DNA of 64,000 bases, taken from positions 13,218,887 to 13,282,886 of the forward strand of contig NC_064034.1 of assembly GCF_932526225.1 (NCBI RefSeq), in the 5' to 3' direction. A program made the position numbers and the translations under genes. This document shows, piece after piece, positions 1 through 12,751 of the stretch. The notes beneath the pieces were generated by a model. The model was not told where the DNA came from. It did no database searches and saw only the letters and a list, made by a program, of their open reading frames with translations. The number at the start of each line of letters is the position of its first letter. Position 1 is the first letter of the stretch. This stretch comes from Nematostella vectensis (Eukaryota; Cnidaria; Anthozoa; Actiniaria; Edwardsiidae).

Positions 1-1186
1 AAGGCTTGATAATTTTTTTTGGGGGGGAAGGGGTGGGGTATATTCATTTCTTTGGGGGAGGGGTGGGTTTAACCTTGCAGGCGTTTGCCGTATAGAAAGC
101 TTTCGCGAACGAATCCACTCATAGATCTCACGGGGGTGTTAGATAAATTGCTCTACGCAAGGAAATTATTTTTTCAAATATTTTTCTAGAAAATAGGCAA
201 AATTACGATTTTCTATAGAATAATTTTTCGAATGCGATAAAAATCGCTAAAGCGGGAGATTTGGTGCTCAACGCGAGAGAGCGGGAGAAGGGGTCCAAAA
301 TCTTGAGACTCCCGCCTGATGCGGTAGAGTTGACAGGTATGTAAATAAAGCGAAAACAATCCAGTTTTTGATGATTTTGCAAAATTACTTGGTAGAGATT
401 GAGACTTGGCGGCCATGACACAGTTAGAAGTTATGCAGAAGGGATCGACTATGGCGCAAAGGTTCTTGGGTTATTGCGCAACTTTGGCCATATCGCGATC
501 AGAAAGTAAAACAGTTGCATGACTGGGCTCCCACAGGTATCCCAGTTACAAAATCAAGCCGAAGGTTCAACCCCACCACAGACAGATTTTTAAATCTTCA
601 AAAGTTGCCCAAAAATACACCAAAAGCTGTTCAAAAATTGCTCAAATTTGTTAAAGTTGCTTCCAATTGCTCGCGCAATTTTTGTTCTAGAACGATTCAG
701 AAGCTGGCACTTTTCGCCGAAATTAAATAAGCTTCCCTCAAAAAGACCCGAAAAAAATTAAAAAAAACCCAGGCACTTGAAATCATTGAGGTAGTTGCCT
801 ATCGTTGCTTCAGCGATACAGAAAGCTGTCCTATATTTTTAAATATTTATACAGCGTACCCAATATATTGAATGTATAACAACAGTACACTCCACGAGAC
901 ATCCCTATACAAGGGATTCACCCAAATACATAGTAAAAATCCTTTTTAACATAAGTTTTCCTTCTCTGCTTGATTTGAGATGACAGAATAAAAATAACTG
1001 TCATTTTAGAAAAGATTGCTTGGGAAATAAAAAAAAATTGCTCGAAATTGAAAAAGATGCCCAAAGGTTTGCCGGCGGCAGAATCTGTCTGCTGTCTGTG
1101 ATAAAAGGTGAGCTCACCTCTACAGTTGTTGTTCCCTGAGCCTGCTTACCATTGTGCCAGCGACAAGGTACCCTGCGTTAGCAGGT
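1..1186. other. Non-coding region upstream of the 28-bp arrays
   Basis: No exon with conserved coding content is visible. It contains G-rich and A/T-rich low-complexity stretches. At about 285-340 there is sequence that, reverse-complemented, resembles about 40210-40280 (shared core GACTCCCGCCT / AGGCAGGAGTC, followed by a match to TCAACTCT), which points to an old interspersed repeat. Confidence 0.5.
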
Positions 1187-2571
1187 TCATATGGGGGTGG
1201 TCTCAGGTGGGTGTTCATATGGGGGTGGTCTCAGGTGGGTGTTCATATGGGGAAGGTTTCAGGTGGGTGTTCATATGGGGGTGGTCTCAGGTGGGTGTTC
1301 ATATGGGGAAGGTTTCAGGTGGGTGTTCATATGGGGGTGGTCTCAGGTGGGTGTTCATATGGGGGTGGTCTCAGGTGGGTGTTCATATGGGGGTGGTCTC
1401 AGGTGGGTGTTCATATGGGGGTAGATTCAGGTGGGTGTTCATATGGGGGTAGTTTCAGGTGGGTGTCCATATGGGGGTGGTCTCAGGTGGGTGTTCATAT
1501 GGGGGTAGTTTCAGGTGGTTGTTCATATGGAGGTGGTCTCAGGTGGGTGTTCATATGGGGGTAGTTTCAGGTGGTTGTCCATATGGAGGTGGTCTCAGGT
1601 GGGTGTTCATATGGGGGTAGTTTTAGGTGGGTGTTCATATGGGGGTGGTCTCAGGTGGGTGTTCATATGGGGGTGGTCTCAGGTGGGTGTTCATATGGGG
1701 GTGGTCTCAGGTGGGTGTTCATATGGGGGTGGTCTTAGGTGGGTGTTCATATGGGGGTGGTCTCAGGTGGGTGTTCATATGGGGGTGGTCTCAGGTGGGT
1801 GTTCATATGGGGGTGGTCTCAGGTGGGTGTTCATATGGGGGTAGTTTCAGGTGGGTGTTCATATGGGGGTAGTTTCAGGTGGGTGTTCATATGGGGGTGG
1901 TCTCAGGTGGGTGTTCATATGGGGGTAGTTTCAGGTGGTTGTCCATATGGAGGTGGTCTCAGGTGGGTGTTCATATGGGGGTAGTTTCAGGTGATTGTCC
2001 ATATGGAGGTGGTCTCAGGTGGGTGTTCATATGGGGGTAGTTTTAGGTGGGTGTTCATATGGGGGTGGTCTCAGGTGGGTGTTCATATGGGGGTGGTCTC
2101 AGGTGGGTGTTCATATGGGGGTGGTCTTAGGTGGGTGTTCATATGGGGGTGGTCTCAGGTGGGTGTTCATATGGGGGTGGTCTCAGGTGGGTGTTCATAT
2201 GGGGGTGGTCTCAGGTGGGTGTTCATATGGGGGTAGTTTCAGGTGGGTGTTCATATGGGGGTAGTTTCAGGTGGGTGTTCATATGGGGGTGGTCTCAGGT
2301 GGGTGTTCATATGGGGGTAGTTTCAGGTGGTTGTCCATATGGAGGTGGTCTCAGGTGGGTGTTCATATGGGGGTAGTTTCAGGTGGTTGTCCATATGGAG
2401 GTGGTCTCAGGTGGGTGTTCATATGGGGGTAGTTTTAGGTGGGTGTTCATATGGGGGTGGTCTCAGGTGGGTGTTCATATGGGGGTGGTCTCAGGGGGTT
2501 TTCATATTGGGATAGTCTCATGTGGGTGTTCATATGGAGGTGGTCTCAGGTGGGTGTTCATATGGGGGTAT
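1187..2571 (+). repeat. 28-bp minisatellite, forward arm of an inverted array
   Basis: About 49 tandem copies of a 28-bp unit with core GTTCATATGGGGGTGGTCTC followed by AGGTGGGT. Variants replace TGGTCTC by TAGTTTC, or change GTT to GTC. A block recurs with a 392-bp offset (14 units): 1739-1984 and 2131-2376 encode identical conceptual peptides. Several open frames cross the array only because it lacks stops; they are not genes. Confidence 0.97.
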
Positions 2572-3955
2572 ATGAAACTACCCCCATATGAACACCCACC
2601 TGAGACCACCCCCATATGAGCAACCACCTGAGACCACCCCCATATGAACACCCACCTGAAACCACCCCCATATGAACACCCACCTGAGACCACCCCCATA
2701 TGAACACCCACCTGAAACTACCCCCATATGAACAACCACATGAAACTACCCCCATATGAACACCCACCTGAAACCACCCCCATATGAACACCCACCTAAG
2801 ACCACCCCCATATGAACACCCAACTGAGACCACCCCCATATGAACACCCACCTGAAACCACCCCCATATGAACACCCACCTGAGACCACCCCCATATGAA
2901 CACCCACCTGAGACCACCCCCATATAAACCCCCAACTGAGACCACCCCCATATGAACACCCACCTGAAACCTTCCCCATATGAACACCCACCTGAGTCCA
3001 CCCCCATATGAACACCCACCTGAGACCACCCCCATATGAACACCCACCTGAAACTACCCCCATAAGAACACCCACCTGAGACCACCCCCATATGAACACC
3101 CACCTGAAACTACCCCCATATGAACACCCACCTGAAACCTTTCCCATATGAACACCCACCTGAAACTACCCCCATATGAACACCCACCTGAAACCACCCC
3201 CATATGAACACCCACCTAAGACCACCCCCATATGAACACCCAACTGAGACCACCCCCATATGAACACCCACCTGAAACCACCCCCATATGAACACCCACC
3301 TGAGACCACCCCCATATGAACACCCACCTGAGACCACCCCCATATAAACCCCCAACTGAGACCACCCCCATATGAACACCCACCTGAAACCTTCCCCATA
3401 TGAACACCCACCTGAGTCCACCCCCATATGAACACCCACCTGAGACCACCCCCATATGAACACCCACCTGAAACTACCCCCATAAGAACACCCACCTGAG
3501 ACCACCCCCATATGAACACCCACCTGAAACTACCCCCATATGAACACCCACCTGAAACCTTTCCCATATGAACACCCACCTGAAACTACCCCCATATGAA
3601 CAACCACCCGAGACCACCCCCATATGAACACCCACCTGAAACTACCCCCATATGAACACCCACCTGAAACCTTTCCCATAGGAACACCCACCTGAAACCA
3701 CCCCCATATAAACACCCACCTGAAACTACCCCCATATGAACAACCACCTGAGACCACCCCCATATGAACACCCACCTGAGACCACCCTCATATGAACACC
3801 CATCTGAGACCACCCCCATATGAACACCCACCTGAAACCTTCCCCATATAAACACCCATCTGAGACCACCCCCATATGAACACCCACCTGAAACTACCCC
3901 CATATGAACACCCACCTGAGACCACCCCCATATAAACACCCACCTGAGACCACCC
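2572..3955 (-). repeat. 28-bp minisatellite, reverse-complement arm
   Basis: About 49 copies of the same 28-bp unit in the opposite orientation (core GAGACCACCCCCATATGAAC). The orientation flips around 2564-2586, where GGGGGTATATGAAACTACCC forms the hinge. A 420-bp block (15 units) is repeated directly: 2746-3165 and 3166-3585 look the same at the translated level. The two arms are nearly equal in length (about 1.38 kb). Confidence 0.97.
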
Positions 3956-4109
3956 CGCACATCATGGATCCTAGGAAAAAGAGGCACAAGGGAGCAGAAA
4001 TCTTGGGGGAGGAAGTTAAACATACAATCGCGCACACATACTCGTATTGTATACACAGAAAAATCAAGAAAGCTATTATGTGGTTTAGAAACTGATTTGA
4101 GATCTAACC

Positions 4110-4448
4110 CAGGCCCGTACCCAGGGGTGCAGGGGGTGCGAACGCACTCCCCCCCCCCCCCCCCCCCACAACGGCCGCAAGTCCAATTTTGGTTGTCAAT
4201 AGACGTGCTATTTGTAGAAAAAAACTATAAAACATAAGCCATAGGTCACTCCGATATGTCATCAAACCACAAGTCAGACTTTTTTTTGTAGCCAAATCCG
4301 ACAATAAACGTCCCGTGGAGATACCGCAAAGACTGGATGGTAGGGGATTGAAGGGGACGGTAAGATTTTTATCAGAGATTCCCCCCCCCGGATAAATTAT
4401 TAGGTCCAGATTTCGCACCCCACCCCCCCCCCCCTGGGTACAGGCCTG
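4110..4448. mobile_element. hAT-like non-autonomous DNA transposon (MITE)
   Basis: The ends are inverted repeats: CAGGCCCGTACCCAGGGG on the left and CCCCTGGGTACAGGCCTG on the right. TAACC flanks both sides (left TAACC|CAGG, right CCTG|TAACC), a possible target duplication although hAT elements normally make 8 bp. There is no transposase ORF. Related copies lie at 7921-8045, 31862-31995, 40498-40565 and 45692-45990. The CAGG-start termini suggest hAT; the class is inferred. Confidence 0.75.
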
Positions 4449-5920
4449 TAACCTACATGGAAATGTGATGTCTTTGGAACAACTAATCAATGGGAATTTT
4501 ACCATGCTAGAAAAAACGCCCTTGCACAAAAGATGTAGTAATTATTTTCAAAAATCTTTAATGCACTCAATACCTTATGAACATGCCTGCTTAAAAAAAG
4601 GAACGTGACAAACCGGAAGACAGAGGCAGAGTGCCGCTATAAGGCGCTATAGCGTGCAGATTAAACAAGTAAAACACATCACTGAACTACTAAACACCAT
4701 ATCCCAAGAGGCGAAAGCGTGGACAGGTGAAACAGACCCCGATGTTTTATTTCCTCTTTGCACCTTGCAAAACTTTAAATGGCGTGGGGTGACCGAATAA
4801 GACATCATGAGGGAAAAAGAAAAAAGCTGCGATACTGATGCAGTCTGTAACTAACAACAATTTATCCTTGCGTGAGAAATTGTCTAAATTATCTTGTTCA
4901 CTCTTGAAATTCTGGTTGAACAGTTGATTGGGTACGGTACCAGGGTTCTTGACATCTTCGAGTGTTATGCTTTATCATCAGAGTTTTAACCCAGCTAACA
5001 AACCACGAACGTCTCTATTTACAAAAGCAAAACAGACTATGCAAATATAATAATTAAAAAGTCGTTGGAGCCACTAGCTGTTTAAAGGTAAAGCAATAAA
5101 TTCCATTGTTTCAAACCATCAGGTGTAGGATATATACCAGTGGGGAATCCACAACCAACAAAGAGATTGTTTTATTATCGAGGTTTCAGTCCTCTTGTTT
5201 CGCCTAGTAGCCAATCGCATGTCAGTATTCACACAACCGTGCTCCTAGCGCCACCAGTTTGCTAATTTCCCGCTCATAGGTTACACCACTGGACGCTTGA
5301 CTGGTGGCAACGAAAGCAAAATTCAAAGCCAAATAAGAAATAAATCATTAATACGTTAGTCAATGCTTTCACAGATATCATAGGTTGTAAAATGAGAGAT
5401 TCCCAGGGATTGATATAAAAAAAGGACTTTTGGCCGGTCTTGTCGAGACTTGTGTTTTGAGGATGCGCACTGATCAGGTTTTGGGTAAGTTTGAAGTGAT
5501 TGGTGTTGACACATTCATTCAAGGGATTTGAAATAATTTGGCGCTCACGGGAGCAGAAAATTGAAAAAGGGCAGCCGAATTCACACAGTGCATTTTGATA
5601 AGATTAGTACGAATAAACGACCTTATGTATATTATAGATGTATACTCGCAACAATGTTCGTTAAAACGGTTTGTCAAATTAAATGTCTTAGGTGGGAAGT
5701 TTAACGCTTTGTGTTGATCAGGTGTCAAGTTAGCCACTTGTTCGCCTTGCCACTCGCTATAATTTGAATTGAATGATGTCATGATACTACTCGTGAGAGC
5801 CAGTAGACCATTCGAATAACCACAGATCGTAACTATCTAGCTAATCGCGCGTGCTGGGTCGTCTCTTACAAGGTAAAGCTTTGAAGAATTAGAACGGCAA
5901 GCGAGTGTTGGATATATAAA
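4449..5920. other. Intergenic region upstream of the beta-tubulin gene
   Basis: No conserved coding sequence, RNA gene or repeat was recognised. It must contain the promoter of the tubulin gene starting at 5921, but no convincing TATA box or other core element could be singled out. Confidence 0.4.
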
Positions 5921-7521
5921 ATGCGGGACATTGTGCATCTACAAGTCGGACAGTGCGGAAATCATATAAGTTCTAAGGTAAGTGGCAGTACATTGTAACG
6001 GAAATGACTATTACCTGTATTGACTTCGACACTTTCTTTTCTTTTACCAATTTTTTGTCTTTTTTTTTTTAATTTCATTGTTTGTTATTGTTTTAAGTGG
6101 TTGGGTTGTCATAATGATTTTCTTTTGTTGTTGCCATAAGTCAAGTATTTGTTTTCTTCTAATATGCGAAATAAGAAAGGATATATTTTCTGTTTTCTTG
6201 ATTTGGTATAGAACTTTGTTAGAATAAAAAACCCATTAAAGAGGTTATTAATCGAAGTATTGGCATATATAAGTAGTCTTTTAAGATTTGCCTACAACAG
6301 AATCAATAAACAATTAAAACTCTATCTTATTTCATACTTTATTTTCTCTGTACATTTTAACACGCTGTGACATTGGAAAGAGTCTTGAGCTAAAAGGGTT
6401 TTGTATTCCACCATTATTTTTCCGTTAGTTTGTAAACAAAACAAATGTTTACAGATCTTTTAATGTAACAAAAATGTTACAATTTTTACCGGAATGTTGT
6501 CAAAAAGGATTGAAGTTATTTAAAAGTTATTTGAAATTTAAGTTATTTGAAATATGTGAATATGACATATTCTGGTGTTAAATTATGAGCAAGAAGACAT
6601 TGGAAAGCAAGATTAACTGGTGAGAATACACGCCTCAAAGCACATCAATCTTGCACGTAACGAAAAAGAAAAGAGAAAAATAGAAGCGAGAATTAAACAA
6701 AAAATGTAACACGGCTCTTTTGGTAGTATTTGAAAGAAAAAGAGAACTCATATGAAGTTATTATTATTATAATTACTTGATAGATATCCTAAAGAATATA
6801 TTGTATTTTCAATATTTATATAACTAACGTCCACATGAACGAACGAGTGGAAGAATCTGTGGTTATAAGATTATTGCCAACCAAAATAAAACAAAAAGAA
6901 GAGAGAAAAAGCGGGACTCTTGCTCATCTCCATCCCCTTCGTTAACAATGACGAGATAATTACGGCGAAATTACTAATGGCTACGCTAATTCATTTTCTT
7001 TTTTACTTTCTAGTTCTGGGAAGTTATCGCAGAGGAGCATGGGATAGACCCAGATGGGCAATGCACCGCTGTACAATCCAAAATACAAACCGACAGGCTC
7101 AATGTTTATTTTGACGAACGACTAGGTCAGTAACATCGTATTCCTTCCATCATATTCCGCTCATAATGTCACAGACAGTTTCAAAATGCATTCAAGCCAT
7201 TTAGGTTTTTTGACGGGTTGCCTGTGTTATAGATGGGCGTTTTGTACCGCGGTCCGCGTGCATTGATCTGGAGCCTGGATCTATTGATGCATTGCGCGCC
7301 TCGCGTTATGGTCGACTTTTCAATCCAGAGTGCTGCATCAGTGGTGAGTGTGAACTAGACCATCACGGGACGGATTAAAATACTTTTTTATTTTGATAAT
7401 ACCTTGAGAACTCTCTACAATCGAGAGGGATCATTATCATCACCACCACCATCAACATCATTATCATCATCATCATCACCATCAACATCATTATCATCAT
7501 CATCATCACCATCATCATCAC

Positions 7522-7574
<53 letters not shown>

Positions 7575-7629
7575 CCATCGTTATCATTATCATCATCATC
7601 AGCATCATCATCAGCATCATCATCACCAC

Positions 7630-7684
<55 letters not shown>

Positions 7685-10600
7685 TTCATTATCACCAGCA
7701 GCAGCATTATCATCATCATCACCATCGTTATCGTTATCATTATCATCATCATCATCATCATCATTATCATCACCATCATTATCATCATCACCACCATCAC
7801 CATATCGTCATCATCACCACCACAAGCAGCATTATCATCAACATAATAATCAACAAAATAAACATCAGCATGGGACGTTTATTGTCGGATTCGGCTACAT
7901 ACCAGAGTGAGCTAGCTTATGCTTTATAGTTTTGTCTACAAATAGCACGTCTATTGAGAACCGAAATTGACCGTGTGGGGGAGGGGTGTTTGAAGGGGGG
8001 GTGCGTTCGAACCCCCCCTCCAACACCATCGCCCTGGATACGGGACTTACGATGATTTGACATTAATATAATGCCACTATCACTACCATTCGACGTTAAC
8101 TTCAGAGAATTCGGCAACATGAGCACCACAATCATCCTTTCTCAGCAGCAGCAACAACAACACTATCCCTACCTTACTACCGCTATCATGAACAATATCA
8201 CGTGTATGTCCATCCCCGCCACCATTGTCATCAAAATCAGCACGACCCTCCATCATCATCACGACTTCCTGTAGGCCTGTATCGTTAACATCATCGTAAT
8301 CTTTATTACAATCAGCAATATCTTGAGTTTGAATTTACTGCAAATCCTACGTATATAACCAGGTCAGAACAGCGCCGCAAACAACTGGGCGAAAGGCTTT
8401 TACACTGAAGGCGCCGAGCTGATGGACTCTGGAATGGATTGCATCCGAAAACTCGCGGAAAACTGCGATACGGTCCAAGGCTTTCAGATCGCGCACTCGC
8501 TCGGCGGGGGGACTGGGTCTGGCCTAGGCTCACTCCTTCTTTCCAAGATCCGCGAGGAATACCCGGACAGACTCGTGTCCAGTTTTTGCGTCCTTCCGTC
8601 CCCCTTGGTGTCCGAGACAGTCACGGAACCGTATAATGCCACTTTGAGCTTTCATCAGCTAGTGGATGTAGCGGATGCGGCGATTTGTATTGACAATGAA
8701 GCCTTGTATAATATCTGCTATAATGTCCTTAAGAGGGAGACGCCGACATACAGTGAGCTGAACAGTCTTATCGCGACCACGATGAGCGGGGTAACAACTT
8801 CGCTACGATTCCCGGGGCAGGTGAGAAACCGCTGACCTAATCAGCGCGTACGTCGACTATTTGCACAATGCACGTTGGCGAGATGCTGGCCTGGCAAAGC
8901 GCGGGCGCTGTTTGTACAACATGTTGTTGGGGGGGGGGGGGGAGTGTTGTGAAGTAATTCGCCAGCATTCCCTTGTCTTGTGGTCAACCAAGTGAGACTT
9001 CACCGCAGCAATGCTGGCCGGTGTTCGCACTGTTTTTATGGGGCTTGGAAATCGTTAGGAATTTGTCACTAAGAAAGCGAGTACTTGCGCGAGCATGCGG
9101 TCATATTTCACTTATTTTGCAAGCAAATTTTGTGGGGACAATAGTGATTGAACTAACACGCAAAAGACAATTAAGCACGCCATAATATGGTACCATAATT
9201 ACCCGAATCATGTTAAAACATAGCTGTACAAGAAGAAAACCGCTCTGTTGTATGACATTCTCTTTTCTATATCCTAGCTAAACGCGGATCTTCGTAAACT
9301 CGCCGTCAATATGGTCCCCTTCCCACGACTCCATTTCTTTATTCCGTCCCATGCCCCACTCATTAGCAGTCGGAATGAGGAATACCGCACATACCACGTG
9401 ACGGAACTCACGGAAAAGATGTTCGGCCCGCAAGGCATGATGGTAGCGTGCGACCCCCGTCAAGGGAGGTACTTGACGGTCGCAGCGATGTTTCGAGGCA
9501 AGATGGCGATGCGAGATGTCGAGGAATCCATCTCTTGTATGCAGGTAAGGTTCATCCAAGCCATTTGATACTGCATTGATGCATTACGCCTTTAAAGCAT
9601 ATATCGCATATGTAACCTCAAGAATAGACGAGGCGAGAGCGCGATAAAAAATCTGATGTAGAACAACATTGTACATGGACTCTCCTATTACCCATGTATA
9701 TGGAAAGACTTTCCTACCGTCCTTGTACATGGACCCTCCTACCGTCCTTGTACATGTACTGACGACAACAACACAAAGTTAGCTAAGAATAATCAAACTA
9801 TTTCTTTGCGCCAACAGGACAGTCACTCCTCTTCGTTCGTTGAATGGATCCCGAATAACATGAAGACGGCAGTATGTGATGTGCCGCCAGTCGGGCTGAA
9901 AAACGCGGCGACTTTTCTGTACAACAGCACTGCTATCCAGGAGGCATTCCGCCGCTTTACTGAGCAGTTCGCAGCAATGTTCAGACGACGTGCCTTTCTA
10001 CACTGGTACACAACTGAGGGTATGGACCCGTTAGAGTTCACAGAGGTAAGCGACAACCTCCTCGCCCTCTACTCTCTTTGAGCTTTTGCACGGGCTATAA
10101 ACCTACACATACATATTTGCACAGGCTATTAACATAAATAAACACATTGGCACAGGCTATAAACATGCACATACATATTGGCACAGGCTATAAACATACA
10201 CATACATATTGGCACAGGCTATAAACATACATACATATTGGCACAGGCTATAAACATACACAAACATATTGGCACAGGCTATAAACATACACAAACATAT
10301 TGGCACAGGCTATAAACATACACATACATATTGGCACAGGCTATAAACATAAATATACATATTGGCACATGCTATAAACATAAATATACATATTGGCACA
10401 TGCTATAAACATACACATACATATTGGCACATGCTATAAACATAAATATACATATTGACCTAGGCTATAAACATAAATATACATATTGACACATGCTTTA
10501 AACATAAGTATACATATTGGCACAGAATATAAACATACACATACATATTGGCACAGGCTATAAACATACACATACATATTGGCACAGGCTATAAACATAA

Positions 10601-12751
10601 ATATACATATTGGCACAGGCTATAAACATAAATATACATATTGGCACATGCTATAAACATACACATACATATTGGCACAGGCTATAAACATAAGTATACA
10701 TATTGGCACAGGCTATAAACATACACATACATATTGGCACAGGCTATAAACATAAATATACATATTGGTATACAGGCTATAAACATACACATACATATTG
10801 GCACAAGCTATAAACATAAATATACATATTGGTACAGCTATAAACATGCACATACATATTGGCACAGGCTATAAACATACACTTGCATATTGGTACAGGC
10901 TATAAACATACACATACATATTGGCACAAGCTATAAACATACACATACATATTGGCACAAGCTATAAACATACACATACATATTGGCACAAGCTATAAAC
11001 ATACACATACATATTGGCACAAGCTATAAACATAAATATACATATTGGTACAGGCTATAAACATAAATATACATATTGGCACATGCTATAAACATGCACA
11101 TACATATTGGCACAGGCTATAAACATAAGTATACATATTGGCACAGGCTATAAACATAAATATACATATTGGCACAGGCTATAAACATACACTTGCATAT
11201 TGGTACAGGCTATAAACATACACATACATATTGGCACAAGCTATAAACATACACATACATATTGGCACATGCTATAAACATACACATACATATTGGCACA
11301 AGCTATAAACATACACATACATATTGGCACAAGCTATAAACATAAATATACATATTGGTACAGGCTATAAACATAAATATACATATTGGCACATGCTATA
11401 AACATGCACATACATATTGGTACAGGCTATAAACATACACATACATATTGGCACAAGCTATAAACATACACATACATATTGGCACAAGCTATAAACATAA
11501 ATATACATATTGGTACAGGCTATAAACATACACATATATATTGATACAGGCTATAAACATAAATATACATATTGGCACAGGCTATAAACATACACAAACA
11601 TATTGGCACAGCTATAAACATACACAAACATATTGGCACAGGCTATAAACATACACAAACATATTGGCACAGGCTATAAACATAAATATACATATTGGCA
11701 CAGGCTATAAACATACACTTGCATATTGGTACAGGCTATAAATATACACATACATATTGGGACAGGCTATAAACATACACTTACATATTGGCACAGGCTA
11801 TAAACACGCACATACTTGGCACAAGCTATAAACATAAATATACATATTGGCACAGGCTATAAACACACACGTACATATTGGTACAGGCTATAAACACACA
11901 CGTACATATTGGTACAGGCTATAAACACACACGTACATATTGGTACAGGCTATAAACATACACTTACATACTGGCACAGGCTATAAACATACACATACAT
12001 ATTGGCACAGGCTATAAACATAAATATACATATTGGCACATGCTATAAACATGAATATACACATTGGCAAAAGGGTGCTGTTCTGCGAAACTGTGCGCAT
12101 TTGACCTGTTATGGCGTGTATTGGCTTTTGTTTGCGCGCGCCTTATGACACAATGGTCCAGATTGTTCATTATCAGTAAGGCCCGATTCATGCGCCATTA
12201 AGCTCGGCATGGCGCTTTGCACAGCCGCGCCAGGCTACTGTTAATGTAAATGGATTTTTTCTAAAACAAAAATGTTCAAATTAGCTTACTGCGACTTTTA
12301 ATCTTTTGGCGAACTCTCATCAATAATTTCCAACTGCTTCTTGGCTTCCAAATTTAGATCAAGCGGAATAACATTCAAAACATTGGTGCTTTTCGATTGG
12401 CTAGCGCCTTGCGGAAATGGGGCGTGACTGGAAACTACTTTAGTGTAAGCAAATGAAGGCTTCAAGAAGTTTGAATGACGGAAGCCAGAAGGCGATTCAG
12501 CCGTCAAAAGTCGTCGGCCAGAGCTCGCAGAATATTGAGTAACTTAAAGCTAGATATCGCCATTGGTTAGAAACGTTTTCATAGGTTATAATGTAGCTCT
12601 CAAAAAAATACAAATGTATTGTATTGTACTTCAGGCGGACTCAAATCTAAACGACCTCATCTCTGAGTATCAGCAGTACGAAGACGCCAAGAGTGACGAT
12701 GACGTCATAACTGCCTCGGACGAAGAGGAGGCTGAAGAATTCGTCGAGTGA
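5921..12751 (+). CDS. Divergent beta-tubulin, 7 exons, 449 aa
   Basis: Beta-tubulin pairs with alpha-tubulin to form the GTP-binding microtubule subunit. Exons: 5921-5977, 7014-7125, 7233-7343, 8363-8820, 9278-9544, 9818-10045, 12635-12751; all junctions are GT-AG and keep phase. The length matches the family (about 445 aa). Visible motifs are [14 protein letters not shown] at the N-terminus, the tubulin signature GGGTGSG near 141-147, [43 protein letters not shown] and FVEWIPNN, and an acidic tail ending EEEAEEFVE. The intron after codon 19 is a widely shared tubulin position. It is unusual for this very conserved family: Gln15 is His, Gly17 is Ser, and the loop GQSGAGNN reads GQNSAANN. The tail lacks the usual EGEFEEE motif. 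Family assignment is secure; a specialised role is only inferred. Confidence 0.96.
7430..7812. repeat. ATC/ACC trinucleotide microsatellite in beta-tubulin intron 3
   Basis: A long run of (ATC)n with interspersed ACC, AGC and ATT triplets. It creates artificial open frames for poly-Ser on one strand and poly-Met on the other, which are not genes. It lies in the intron 7344-8362. Confidence 0.97.
7921..8045 (-). mobile_element. Partial hAT-like MITE copy, reverse orientation
   Basis: Read on the minus strand it matches the MITE at 4110-4448: a CAGGG..GTGCGTTCGAACCCCCC-type end, then AATAGACGTGCTATTTGTAG and ATAAAGCATAAGC-like sequence. Inserted in beta-tubulin intron 3. Confidence 0.65.
8875..9050. 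repeat. Dispersed repeat, copy 1 (pair with 56555-56700)
   Basis: Shared stretches with 56555-56700 include TGTGAAGT..TTCGCCAGCATT / TTTGCCAGCATT, then CTTGTGGTCAAC and GCAATGCTGGCC / GCAGTGCTAGCC in the same order. It contains a G homopolymer at about 8930-8942. No ORF. Confidence 0.55.
10083..12075. repeat. About 31-bp minisatellite in beta-tubulin intron 6
   Basis: About 65 tandem copies of a unit with core GGCTATAAACATACACATAC followed by ATATTGGCACA. Common variants are AAATATACAT for ACACATACAT, and GGTACA for GGCACA. It fills most of intron 6 (10046-12634). Blocks of several units recur, for example near 10860-11090 and 11170-11410, showing higher-order duplication. Confidence 0.97.
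12298..12540 (-). CDS. Unproven antisense ORF inside beta-tubulin intron 6
   Basis: On the minus strand an open frame of about 80 codons ends in a TAA at 12298-12300. Its composition looks protein-like (ending IIDESSPKD) and it has no repeats. There is no clear ATG at its start, no family was recognised, and no splice partner was found. It could be a relic exon, a nested gene or chance. Confidence 0.15.
   Translation of the reverse strand, partial: TQYSASSGRRLLTAESPSGFRHSNFLKPSFAYTKVVSSHAPFPQGASQSKSTNVLNVIPLDLNLEAKKQLEIIDESSPKD

Noticed and set aside
1108..4056. Many open frames of Gly/Val/Trp-rich peptides
   Set aside because: They are translations of the 28-bp array in several frames on both strands. 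A repeat without stops gives such frames by chance; there is no start context, splice site or family.
7375..7910. Poly-Met and poly-Ser/His open frames
   Set aside because: They come from the ATC trinucleotide tract inside the beta-tubulin intron.
9278..9559. Minus-strand frames opposite the tubulin exons
   Set aside because: They are shadows of conserved tubulin coding sequence on the other strand.
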